Below are positions 33,754-41,729 of a DNA stretch of 64,000 nt, piece after piece. A program made the position numbers and the translations under genes. The DNA is from Chitinophaga flava. Its GTDB lineage: Bacteria > Bacteroidota > Bacteroidia > Chitinophagales > Chitinophagaceae. The notes below the pieces were generated by a model. The model saw only the letters and a program-made list of their open reading frames with translations, searched no databases and was not told the origin of the DNA. The stretch is taken from assembly GCF_003308995.1 (NCBI RefSeq), contig NZ_QFFJ01000001.1:2542001-2606000 (forward strand). The letters run 5' to 3'. How positions within the stretch are numbered: position 1 is the stretch's first letter; every line of letters begins with the position of its first letter.

Positions 33754-34917
33754 ATGAACCGTAAGTTAAGAATGGGAATGATCGGCGGTGGTAAAGATGC
33801 CTTCATCGGCGCTATCCACCGTATAGCCGCCAATATGGACGGTCTGATAGAACTGGCAGCCGGTGCGCTCAGCATCAACAACGACGTGGCCCTGGAATCC
33901 GGGAAAATGCTGTTCCTCGATCCGGAACGCACCTACCTCGATTTTAAAACCATGCTCCAGAAAGAAGCCTCCATGCCGGCAGACAAACGGCTGGACTTCA
34001 TCACCATCGTGACCCCTAACTTCGCTCACTTTGAACCCGCCATGATGGCGCTGGACCTGGGCTTCAACGTAGTGATCGAAAAACCGATCACCTTCTCCCT
34101 CGAAGAAGCCAAACAATTAAAAGAGAAAGTAGAAGCCACCGGCCTCACTTTACTGCTCACCCACACCTACACCGGCTACCCAATGGTAAAACAGGCACGC
34201 CAGATGGTAAAAGACGGCGCCTTCGGCAAAATCCGCAAAGTATGGGTGGAATATCCGCAGGGATGGCTCAGCAAACTGAGTGAACGTGAAGGCAATGCCC
34301 AGGCTGCCTGGAGAACAGATCCTAAAAAATCCGGTAAAGCCGGCGCCATGGGCGATATCGGTACCCATGCCTTTAATCTTGCCGAATATATCAGCGGTGC
34401 CCAGGTAGAAAAACTGTGCGCCGATCTCAATATCCTGGTGCCAGGCCGTGCCCTCGACGATGACGGCGCTGTACTGCTCCGCTTCGACAACGGCGCTGCC
34501 GGTGTACTGATGGCCTCCCAGGTAGCTGCCGGTGAAGAGAATGCCCTGAAGATCCGCGTCTATGGAGAAAAAGGCGGCCTGGAATGGGCACAGCACGAAC
34601 CCAATACCTTACTGGTAAAATGGCTCGATAAACCTACTGAGATCTATCGTGCTGGCGGTGGCTACAGCTTCCAGTCCAGCTACATGACTCATAACACCCG
34701 CACCCCTGGCGGCCATCCGGAAGGATACCTCGAAGCGTTCGGTAACCTGTACCGCAACTTCGCACAAACCCTCTCCGCTAAAATAGACGGCGTACAGCCA
34801 GCTGCAGAATCACTCGATTTCCCGGGTGTGGCAGACGGCGTACGTGGCATGGCATTCATCGATAATGTGGTACGCTCCGCACAAAGCGATACCAAATGGA
34901 CCACCTTCGAGATCTAG
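33754..34917 (+). CDS. Gfo/Idh/MocA family oxidoreductase
   Basis: 387 residues from ATG 33754. The Rossmann motif is MGMIGGGKDAFIGAIHR (glycines at 11-13). The catalytic EKPITFSLEEA has its lysine at 110, and GDIGTHAFNLA (200-210) holds the active-site histidine. The C-terminal alpha/beta substrate domain follows. These enzymes oxidise or reduce hydroxyl groups of sugars and cyclitols with NAD(P). There is no signal peptide, so it acts in the cytoplasm. It is the first gene of a cluster with an isomerase, DUF1080 and ThuA proteins, which points to C3 oxidation or reduction of a sugar or glycoside, as in the 3-keto-glycoside routes. Confidence 0.93.
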   Translation: MNRKLRMGMIGGGKDAFIGAIHRIAANMDGLIELAAGALSINNDVALESGKMLFLDPERTYLDFKTMLQKEASMPADKRLDFITIVTPNFAHFEPAMMALDLGFNVVIEKPITFSLEEAKQLKEKVEATGLTLLLTHTYTGYPMVKQARQMVKDGAFGKIRKVWVEYPQGWLSKLSEREGNAQAAWRTDPKKSGKAGAMGDIGTHAFNLAEYISGAQVEKLCADLNILVPGRALDDDGAVLLRFDNGAAGVLMASQVAAGEENALKIRVYGEKGGLEWAQHEPNTLLVKWLDKPTEIYRAGGGYSFQSSYMTHNTRTPGGHPEGYLEAFGNLYRNFAQTLSAKIDGVQPAAESLDFPGVADGVRGMAFIDNVVRSAQSDTKWTTFEI

Positions 34918-34942
34918 TATCTCGTATAACAAGCACGACTAT

Positions 34943-35998
34943 ATGAAAACAATAAAAGGGCCTGGTATTTTTCTGGCGCAGTTCATGGGAGATGAAGCGC
35001 CTTTCAACAGTCTGAAGTCCATCTGTGAATGGGCTGCCTCCATCGGTTTCAAAGGTGTACAGATCCCTTCCTGGGATGCCCGCCTGATAGACCTGCAGAA
35101 AGCAGCAGAGAGCAAGACCTATGCAGATGAAATCAAAGGGATTGTGAATGCAGCCGGACTGGAGATCACCGAACTGAGTACCCACCTGCAAGGCCAGCTG
35201 GTGGCTGTTAACCCGGCATTTACCGAAATGTTTGACGGTTTCGCGCCGGCACAATATCATAATAACATCAACGCCCGTACGGAATGGGCCGTTAACCAGC
35301 TGAAATATGCGGCTAAAGCCAGCCGTAACCTGGGCCTCAATGCACACGCCACTTTCAGCGGCGCCCTGCTCTGGGCCCCTGCCATGTATCCCTGGCCACA
35401 ACGCCCGGCAGGCCTGGTGGAAGCAGGTTTCGCTGAACTGGCCAAACGCTGGCTGCCTATCCTCAACGAGTTTGATGCCAACGGTGTAGACCTCTGCTAT
35501 GAGATCCACCCCGGCGAAGACCTCCACGACGGCGCCAGCTATGAACGTTTCCTGGAAGCTACCGGCAACCATGCCCGCGCATGTCTCCTCTACGATCCCA
35601 GCCACTTCGTACTGCAATGCCTCAACTACCTCGAGTACATCGATATCTATCACGAAAAGATCAAGGCCTTCCACGTAAAAGACGCGGAATTTAATCCTAC
35701 CGGCCGCTCCGGCGTTTACGGCGGATTCCAGGCCTGGATAGACCGCCCCGGCAGGTTCCGCTCCCTCGGCGATGGACAGGTAGACTTTAAATCTGTATTC
35801 AGTAAACTCACCCAATACGATTTCTCCGGTTGGGCCGTTATGGAATGGGAATGCTGCATGAAACATCCGGAAGATGGCGCCCGCGAAGGCGCTCCGTTTA
35901 TCAAAAATCATATCATCCGCGTCACCGAAAAAGCCTTTGACGACTTCGCCGGCGCCGCTACTGATGATGCTTTCAACAAACGGGTCCTCGGTATTTAA
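34943..35998 (+). CDS. sugar phosphate isomerase/epimerase (xylose isomerase-like TIM barrel)
   Basis: 351 residues from ATG 34943; the longer frame upstream overlaps the dehydrogenase gene and is rejected. The AP endonuclease-2/xylose isomerase-like TIM barrel has metal ligands on several strand ends: ITELSTHLQG, NAHATFSG, DLCYEIHPGEDLHDG, ARACLLYDPSHFVLQ, IKAFHVKDAEFNPTG and GWAVMEWECCMKHPE. It starts 25 bases after the Gfo/Idh gene. Relatives in comparable clusters act as keto-sugar epimerases or as lyases on 3-keto-glycosides; the exact reaction here is not known. Confidence 0.9.
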   Translation: MKTIKGPGIFLAQFMGDEAPFNSLKSICEWAASIGFKGVQIPSWDARLIDLQKAAESKTYADEIKGIVNAAGLEITELSTHLQGQLVAVNPAFTEMFDGFAPAQYHNNINARTEWAVNQLKYAAKASRNLGLNAHATFSGALLWAPAMYPWPQRPAGLVEAGFAELAKRWLPILNEFDANGVDLCYEIHPGEDLHDGASYERFLEATGNHARACLLYDPSHFVLQCLNYLEYIDIYHEKIKAFHVKDAEFNPTGRSGVYGGFQAWIDRPGRFRSLGDGQVDFKSVFSKLTQYDFSGWAVMEWECCMKHPEDGAREGAPFIKNHIIRVTEKAFDDFAGAATDDAFNKRVLGI

Positions 35999-36030
35999 TA
36001 TTTGATTATTTGCTTATTTGTTTATTTGAA
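35999..36030. repeat. four tandem 8-bp units (TATTTGnn)
   Basis: TATTTGAT, TATTTGCT, TATTTGTT, TATTTGAA in direct succession, starting at the base after the isomerase stop codon. A partly complementary A-rich CAAATAACAAAATA lies at about 36143-36156, before the cytochrome gene. Confidence 0.8.
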
Positions 36031-36168
36031 CGGCAGGGATGCATCAATAAAGAATAGGTTAAAGTCAATAAAGAAGCTGTAAGAAGGCTGTTAACACAGT
36101 ACCTTCATCTAACAAAAAAATAACGAACAAACATCCATCAACAAATAACAAAATAAAAAAATAGGAAA

Positions 36169-36585
36169 ATGAAAAAGAGGTATCTGGCACCGTTGGTATT
36201 AAGCGTACTGTTTTTTGCAGCTTGCGGCGGTGGTGAGAAAAAACAGGATCAACAGCAAACCAAAAGCAGCCAGGAAAGCGCTGCAGCAGACAACTCCATG
36301 GTATCTCCCAATGCAGGCAATCCACCTAGCAAAGGCGAGGAACTGATGGCACAGAGTGACTGTAAAACCTGCCACAAGGAAGAAATGAAAGTGGTAGGCC
36401 CGTCCCTGAAAGATATTGCCGGTAAATATCCCAACACACCAGAGAATGTTGATAAACTGGCTGACAAAGTAATCAAAGGTGGTTCAGGCAACTGGGGCGA
36501 AGTAGCGATGCTCCCTCACCCAAATGTGTCTAAAGACGATGCGAAGGAAATGGTGAAATACATCCTGTCTTTATCAGGTAAATAA
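36169..36585 (+). CDS. c-type cytochrome lipoprotein
   Basis: 138 residues. The lipoprotein signal ends LFFAAC (C19), followed by a charged, Gln/Ser-rich linker. One cytochrome c domain (about 52-138) has the heme motif CKTCH (65-69) and a likely axial methionine at 114 in EVAMLPHPNVS. It is a small monoheme electron carrier tethered to a membrane and facing the periplasm. The cytochrome domain at the C-terminal side of the 1135-residue protein encoded downstream is close to it (CKTCH, NGGGGVWGETAMSAHP). It probably passes electrons from periplasmic sugar oxidation to the respiratory chain. Confidence 0.92.
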   Translation: MKKRYLAPLVLSVLFFAACGGGEKKQDQQQTKSSQESAAADNSMVSPNAGNPPSKGEELMAQSDCKTCHKEEMKVVGPSLKDIAGKYPNTPENVDKLADKVIKGGSGNWGEVAMLPHPNVSKDDAKEMVKYILSLSGK

Positions 36586-36612
36586 TACTTTTCCACTATA
36601 CAACCATAGTAA

Positions 36613-37335
36613 ATGAAAAAAATCATCATCGGAGCCTTTATGCTTGGTGCGCTCACCAGCACTTCTGCATTAAAAGCCCAGAAAGCAAATAACCTTTCTG
36701 CCAAAGAGAAAAAGGAAGGATGGCAACTGCTGTTCGACGGTAAAACCACCAACGGGTGGCATACCTACCTGAAAGATGCTGCCAGTCCGGCCTGGAAAGT
36801 CGTAGACGGCGCGCTGGAATTTGATGTGGACGCCAAAAAGAACGGCGCCCCCGGCGGTGACATCGTCACCAACGGCGAGTATGAAAATTATGAACTGAGC
36901 ATCGACTGGAAAATCTCTGAAGGCGGCAACAGTGGCATCATCTTCAGCGTACACGAAGATCCCGAATTCCAGGCTACCTATCTCACCGGCCCTGAAATGC
37001 AGGTGCTCGATGATGATAAACACCCGGATGGCAAAATCAACAAACACAATGCCGGTGACCTCTACGACCTGGCGAAATCTGAAAAGAAATCCGTAAAACC
37101 GGTAGGTCAGTGGAATACTGCCAGAATTGTGAAAAAAGACGGCCACCTTACCCTCTGGCTCAATGGCGTTAAAACCGTTGAAACAACCATGGGAACACCT
37201 GAATGGGACACACTCGTAGCCAACAGTAAATTTAAAAACTGGAAAGGCTTCGGTAAATACCCTAAAGGACATATTGCACTGCAGGACCACGGTAACAAAG
37301 TATGGTACCGTAACATCAAAATAAAAGTGCTGTAA
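36613..37335 (+). CDS. DUF1080 protein, 3-keto-disaccharide hydrolase family
   Basis: 240 residues. A signal peptide (to about residue 23, LKAQ) makes it periplasmic. The rest is a concanavalin-like beta sandwich of the DUF1080 family: WQLLFDGKTTNGWHTYL, WKVVDGALEFDV, YELSIDWKISEGGNSGIIFSVHEDP, TGPEMQVLDDDKHPDG, and GHIALQDHGNKVWYRNIKIKVL at the end. Several members split 3-keto-glycosides, in which the oxidised C3 makes the glycosidic bond easy to eliminate. Neighbours fit: a Gfo/Idh dehydrogenase to make the keto group, ThuA proteins and a cytochrome-linked dehydrogenase. Substrate unproven. Confidence 0.9.
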   Translation: MKKIIIGAFMLGALTSTSALKAQKANNLSAKEKKEGWQLLFDGKTTNGWHTYLKDAASPAWKVVDGALEFDVDAKKNGAPGGDIVTNGEYENYELSIDWKISEGGNSGIIFSVHEDPEFQATYLTGPEMQVLDDDKHPDGKINKHNAGDLYDLAKSEKKSVKPVGQWNTARIVKKDGHLTLWLNGVKTVETTMGTPEWDTLVANSKFKNWKGFGKYPKGHIALQDHGNKVWYRNIKIKVL

Positions 37336-37355
37336 TCCTTTTCCGCGCAAGCGCA

Positions 37356-37451
37356 AAAAGCTGTCACGCAAAGACGCAAGCCACAAAGACACCAGGCAGG
37401 GAAACCACTTTCTTTGCACTTTGTTGCCTCGCCTCTTTGCGTGACGCTTTT
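37356..37451. repeat. large imperfect inverted repeat (CGCAAAGACGC type)
   Basis: Left arm 37356-37377 and right arm 37431-37451 share GTCACGCAAAGA and its complement, extended to AAAAGC outside, with one extra base. Inner segments carry further CAAAGA/TCTTTG copies. It looks like an extragenic palindromic element sitting between two genes of the sugar cluster. Confidence 0.6.
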
Positions 37452-37500
37452 ACACCTTGCCCGATTGCTTTTTATATTTCTATTTAAAAATACCACGCAA

Positions 37501-38238
37501 ATGAAAACAATCACCGCCGTCATGACCCTGTTGCTGGCATTCTCCCTTTGCGCACAGGCCGTCAAAAAGCCCAAACCCAAAAGGGTACTGGTCTTTTCAA
37601 AAACCACCGGCTACCGCCACGACTGTATTCCCATTGCCAAAGCCACCATCATGCAGCTCGGCAAAGAAAACGGTTTTGATGTAGATACCACAGAAGACGC
37701 AGCGCTCTTCAACACTGCCAACCTGAAAAAATATGCTGCCGTCATTTTCAGCTGTACCACCGGCGATGTGCTGGACAGCACCCAACAAGTGGCCTTCCAG
37801 CAATACATCCATCAAGGTGGTGGCTGGATGGGCATCCACGCTGCTACCGACACCGAATATGGCTGGCCATGGTACAACAAACTCGCAGGCGCCTGGTTTC
37901 TGGACCATCCCAAACAACAACAGGCTACCCTTCATGTAATCGATCACCATCATCCCGCTACACAACACCTGCCCGATGACTGGATCCGTAAAGATGAATG
38001 GTACAGCTTCAAAGACCTGAATCCGGATGTACATGTGCTCATCAAAATAGATGAATCCACCTATCAGGGCGGCAAAAACGGTGGCAACCACCCAATGTGC
38101 TGGTACCATACCTTCGAAGGTGGCCGTGCTTTCTATACCGCCATGGGCCATACCAAAGAATCCTATTCAGACCCTTTATATCTGAAACACCTGTTGGGTG
38201 GTATTCAATATACTATGGGCATCAAAAATGTTAACTGA
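37501..38238 (+). CDS. ThuA-domain protein, periplasmic
   Basis: 245 residues from ATG 37501 (MKTITAVMTLLLAFSLCAQA, signal peptide). The upstream extension of this frame passes through the inverted repeat and is not translated. A single ThuA domain (glutamine amidotransferase-like fold) fills the rest: RVLVFSKTTGYRHDCIP, FDVDTTEDAALF, AAVIFSCTTGDVLD, GGGWMGIHAATDTEY, HPMCWYHTFEGGRAFYTAMGH and HLLGGIQYTMG. It is strikingly similar throughout to residues 28-240 of the next protein, so they are tandem paralogues. ThuA of rhizobia takes part in 3-keto-trehalose use, consistent with this cluster. Confidence 0.92.
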   Translation: MKTITAVMTLLLAFSLCAQAVKKPKPKRVLVFSKTTGYRHDCIPIAKATIMQLGKENGFDVDTTEDAALFNTANLKKYAAVIFSCTTGDVLDSTQQVAFQQYIHQGGGWMGIHAATDTEYGWPWYNKLAGAWFLDHPKQQQATLHVIDHHHPATQHLPDDWIRKDEWYSFKDLNPDVHVLIKIDESTYQGGKNGGNHPMCWYHTFEGGRAFYTAMGHTKESYSDPLYLKHLLGGIQYTMGIKNVN

Positions 38239-38246
38239 AATTCCCG

Positions 38247-41200
38247 ATGAAATATTCGATCAAACTATTGTTATTGCTGGCGTTGGTTGCTATAGCCGGT
38301 TGTACGAAAACACGCCCTGGTCAGCCTAAAATACTGGTATTCACTAAAACCGCTGCTTTCCGCCATGCCTCTATACCTGCAGGCATCGCTGCCATACAGA
38401 AACTCGGCAAAGAAAACGGCTTCGACGTAGACACCACCGAAAATGCTGACCGCTTTAATGAAGACTCCCTGCAACAATACGCTGCCGTGATCTTCCTCAA
38501 TACTACCGGTGATGTGCTCAACACCGCACAGGAAGCCGATTTCGAAAGATATATACAGGCAGGAGGCGGTTATGCAGGCGTACACGCCGCCACCGATACG
38601 GAGTATGAATGGGGATGGTATAACCATCTCGCAGGCGCCTATTTCCTTAGTCATCCGCCCGGCGTACACAAAGCCAGTGTACAGGTAGTCAACAAATCCT
38701 TCCCCGCTACCACCGGACTGCCCGATAAATTTGAACATACCGACGAATGGTACAACTTCAAAAAAAGAGATACCACTACCACCGTACTGCTTAAAGTAGA
38801 TGAAAAAACATACGAAGGCGGTACCATGAATAACGATCACCCGGTAAGCTGGTACCATGAGTACGACGGCGGCCGCGCCTTCTACACCGCCCTCGGACAT
38901 ACCGAAGAATGTTATTCCGACAGCCTGTTCCTCAAACATCTGCTGGGCGGTATTCAATATGCCATCGGTAAAAACCTGGTACTCGATTACAGCAAAGCCA
39001 CTTCTCTCCGCACCCCGGATGAAAACCGCTTTACCAAAAACGTACTCACCTCCGGCCAGTTCTTTGAACCTACCGAAATGACCATCCTGCCTACCCTCGA
39101 CATCCTCGTGGCACAACGCCGCGGTGAGCTGATGCTCTACAAACAGGCAGACAAAACCCTTACCCAGGTAGGATTCCTGAAGGTATATTACAAAACGGAT
39201 GTTCCTAATGTAAATGCCGAAGAAGGTTTCCTCGGCCTCGCTGCAGACCCCGACTATAAAGACAATCATTTCATCTATGTGATGTATTCTCCCATAGATA
39301 CTTCTGTCAACCGCCTGTCCCGTTTTAAGTTTGAAAACAATCAGCTGGACATGGCCTCCGAAAAAGTAATCCTTCAGTTTTATTCCCAGCGGAATATCTG
39401 TTGCCATACCGGCGGTTCCATCGCCTTCGGCCCCGATAAACTACTGTATGTCTCTACCGGCGACAATACCACTCCTTTTGATGAAGCTGGTCAGAAATAT
39501 GTTAGTAACGGCTACGGCCCTACGGATGACCGCCCCGGCCATGAACAATACGATGGGCGCCGCTCTTCCGCCAACACCAACGATCTTCGCGGAAAGATCC
39601 TCCGCATCAAAGTAGAAGCCAATGGCTCCTATACCATCCCTGAAGGCAACCTTTTCCCTAAAGGCACCCAAAACGCCCGCCCGGAAATATATGCCATGGG
39701 TACCCGCAACCCTTACCGCATCTCTATAGACAGAAAAACAAGTTATCTCTACTGGGGCGAGGTAGGCCCTGATGCCAACAACGATGATCCTAACCGTGGT
39801 CCCCGCGGATACGATGAAGTAAACCAGGCCAAAAAGCCAGGTAACTATGGTTATCCCATGTTCATCGCTGACAACAAAGCCTATCACGCTTACAACTACG
39901 AAACCGGTGAAACCGGTCCGGCCTATGATCCGTTGAAACCCATTAATAATTCCCGTAATAACACCGGTCTGAAAGAACTGCCGCCAGCCGTACCTGCCTT
40001 CATCTGGTATCCTTACGGTAAATCAGACGAATTCCCTATCGTAGGCAGCGGTGGCCGCAATGCAGAAGCTGGCCCTGTTTATTACAGTGAGTTTTATCCA
40101 AAAGAAACCCGTTTCCCGGATTATTACAATGGTAAACTCTTCATATACGACTGGATACGCGGCTGGATCATGGCCGTAACCATGGATAAAAACGGTAACT
40201 TCTCCAAGATGGAACGTTTTATGCCTGGCACCAAACTGAATGCACCCATCGATATGGAAATGGGCCCAGACGGCCGGCTGTATGTACTTGAATATGGTAA
40301 TGGCTGGTTCAGCAAAAATGTTGATGCAGGCCTGGCCCGTATCGATTACAACGGCGGCAACCGTGCTCCGCTGGCCACCATTCAAAGCAATCAGCTCACT
40401 GGCGCCCTGCCCTTCACCGTTAAACTGTCTGCCGAAGGATCGGTAGATCCTGACGGTGATAAGCTCACCTATCTCTGGTATTTTGGTAATGGCAGCAAAA
40501 AGGAAACTTCCACTCCTACAGTAGAATTTACCTACAGTACAGCCGGCGAATACAATGTATACGTAGAAGTACAGGATGGCAAAGGCGGTAAAACCAAGAG
40601 TAGTGAAATTGCCCTGTATGCAGGCAATGAAACACCACAGGTAAACATCCAGCTGGAAGGCAATAAAATGTTCTACTTCCCGGGCAAACAAGTACGTTAT
40701 ACCGTTACCGTTAGTGATAAGGAAGATGGTAGCAGCGCCAGCGGCAAACTCGATGTCAGCAATATATTTGTAAAGGCTGATTATATCCAGGGCAGCGATA
40801 AAGCCGGCGCTCCGCAAGGCCACCAGATCATCACTGGTGCCATCGCAGGCAAAAACATCATGGAAGTATCCGACTGTAAAACCTGTCATAAACCCGATGA
40901 AAAATCTATCGGACCATCATTCAAACAGATAACGGAGAAATATAAAAATGATCCGGCCGCTCCGGACGCACTCGCCAAAAAGATCATCAACGGCGGCGGC
41001 GGTGTATGGGGTGAAACCGCGATGTCAGCACATCCTGGCCTGTCCAATGGAGAAGCCCACCAGCTGGTGGAATACATCTTCTCTTTAGGTGGCAACACAC
41101 CCAAAGCCAAGTCCCTGCCTATTACCGGCAGCCTCAATCCCACTATGGGCAATGAGCTGAAAGATAACGGTGTGCTGTATCTCCTGGCCAGCTACACGGA

Positions 41201-41654
41201 TAAAGGTGGCCCCGGCATCAAACCAATCACCGGTACCAACACCGTGCAACTGCTGAATCCCAAGCTGCCCGCAGCAGCCTATAGCAAAGCAGATGGCGTG
41301 TCTACCTACCAGGCCGACGGTATCAAACTGCTCATCCCTGCCACCGGTAATGGTTGGGCCGTATACAACGACCTCGACCTCACCACTGTCAACGGCATCG
41401 AAATTACCTATATGGTGCAGGATGCCCAGTCACAGGGATATGTAGTAGAAGCCTTCCTGGACAATGCCAACGGTACCCGCCTCGGTGAAACAACCATCGG
41501 CCCCGGTGCTCAGGCTAAAGTGCCCAACAAGGCAAGTATCAGTTTTTCACCCATCAACGATGGTAAAAAACACCACCTGTACATCAAAATGAGACCTACC
41601 GATCCAGGCAAACAAATACCATTAGGTATTGCTTCGTTTATGCTTCGTAGTTAG
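38247..41654 (+). CDS. five-domain lipoprotein: ThuA, GSDH dehydrogenase, PKD, cytochrome c, CBM6-like
   Basis: 1135 residues. Lipobox IAGC (C19). ThuA domain 28-240. PQQ-type glucose/sorbosone dehydrogenase beta-propeller about 260-700, with CCHTGGSIAFGPD (His 387 in the position of the catalytic base of soluble GDH) and MGTRNPYR (R487, N488 in the cofactor-contact motif). PKD domain 708-793 (LPFTVKLSAEGSVDPDGDKLTYLW). Monoheme cytochrome c about 865-950 with CKTCH at 877-881 and M926. A C-terminal beta sandwich, CBM6-like, about 980-1135. One membrane-tethered chain could bind a sugar, oxidise it, pass electrons to heme and process the keto product. Ends at a very strong terminator. Confidence 0.93.
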   Translation: MKYSIKLLLLLALVAIAGCTKTRPGQPKILVFTKTAAFRHASIPAGIAAIQKLGKENGFDVDTTENADRFNEDSLQQYAAVIFLNTTGDVLNTAQEADFERYIQAGGGYAGVHAATDTEYEWGWYNHLAGAYFLSHPPGVHKASVQVVNKSFPATTGLPDKFEHTDEWYNFKKRDTTTTVLLKVDEKTYEGGTMNNDHPVSWYHEYDGGRAFYTALGHTEECYSDSLFLKHLLGGIQYAIGKNLVLDYSKATSLRTPDENRFTKNVLTSGQFFEPTEMTILPTLDILVAQRRGELMLYKQADKTLTQVGFLKVYYKTDVPNVNAEEGFLGLAADPDYKDNHFIYVMYSPIDTSVNRLSRFKFENNQLDMASEKVILQFYSQRNICCHTGGSIAFGPDKLLYVSTGDNTTPFDEAGQKYVSNGYGPTDDRPGHEQYDGRRSSANTNDLRGKILRIKVEANGSYTIPEGNLFPKGTQNARPEIYAMGTRNPYRISIDRKTSYLYWGEVGPDANNDDPNRGPRGYDEVNQAKKPGNYGYPMFIADNKAYHAYNYETGETGPAYDPLKPINNSRNNTGLKELPPAVPAFIWYPYGKSDEFPIVGSGGRNAEAGPVYYSEFYPKETRFPDYYNGKLFIYDWIRGWIMAVTMDKNGNFSKMERFMPGTKLNAPIDMEMGPDGRLYVLEYGNGWFSKNVDAGLARIDYNGGNRAPLATIQSNQLTGALPFTVKLSAEGSVDPDGDKLTYLWYFGNGSKKETSTPTVEFTYSTAGEYNVYVEVQDGKGGKTKSSEIALYAGNETPQVNIQLEGNKMFYFPGKQVRYTVTVSDKEDGSSASGKLDVSNIFVKADYIQGSDKAGAPQGHQIITGAIAGKNIMEVSDCKTCHKPDEKSIGPSFKQITEKYKNDPAAPDALAKKIINGGGGVWGETAMSAHPGLSNGEAHQLVEYIFSLGGNTPKAKSLPITGSLNPTMGNELKDNGVLYLLASYTDKGGPGIKPITGTNTVQLLNPKLPAAAYSKADGVSTYQADGIKLLIPATGNGWAVYNDLDLTTVNGIEITYMVQDAQSQGYVVEAFLDNANGTRLGETTIGPGAQAKVPNKASISFSPINDGKKHHLYIKMRPTDPGKQIPLGIASFMLRS

Positions 41655-41664
41655 TATATATAAG

Positions 41665-41722
41665 ATGATATAAGATAAAAAGGCGGAGGCTGTTGAGCCT
41701 CCGCCTTTTTATCTTATATCAT
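41665..41722. terminator. 27-bp perfect hairpin, bidirectional terminator
   Basis: Arms 41665-41691 and 41696-41722 are exact reverse complements around the loop GTTG. The GC-rich core GGCGGAGGCT is flanked by A/T runs on both sides. It lies between convergent stops at 41654 (+) and 41730 (-). Confidence 0.93.
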
Positions 41723-41729
41723 TCATCCG

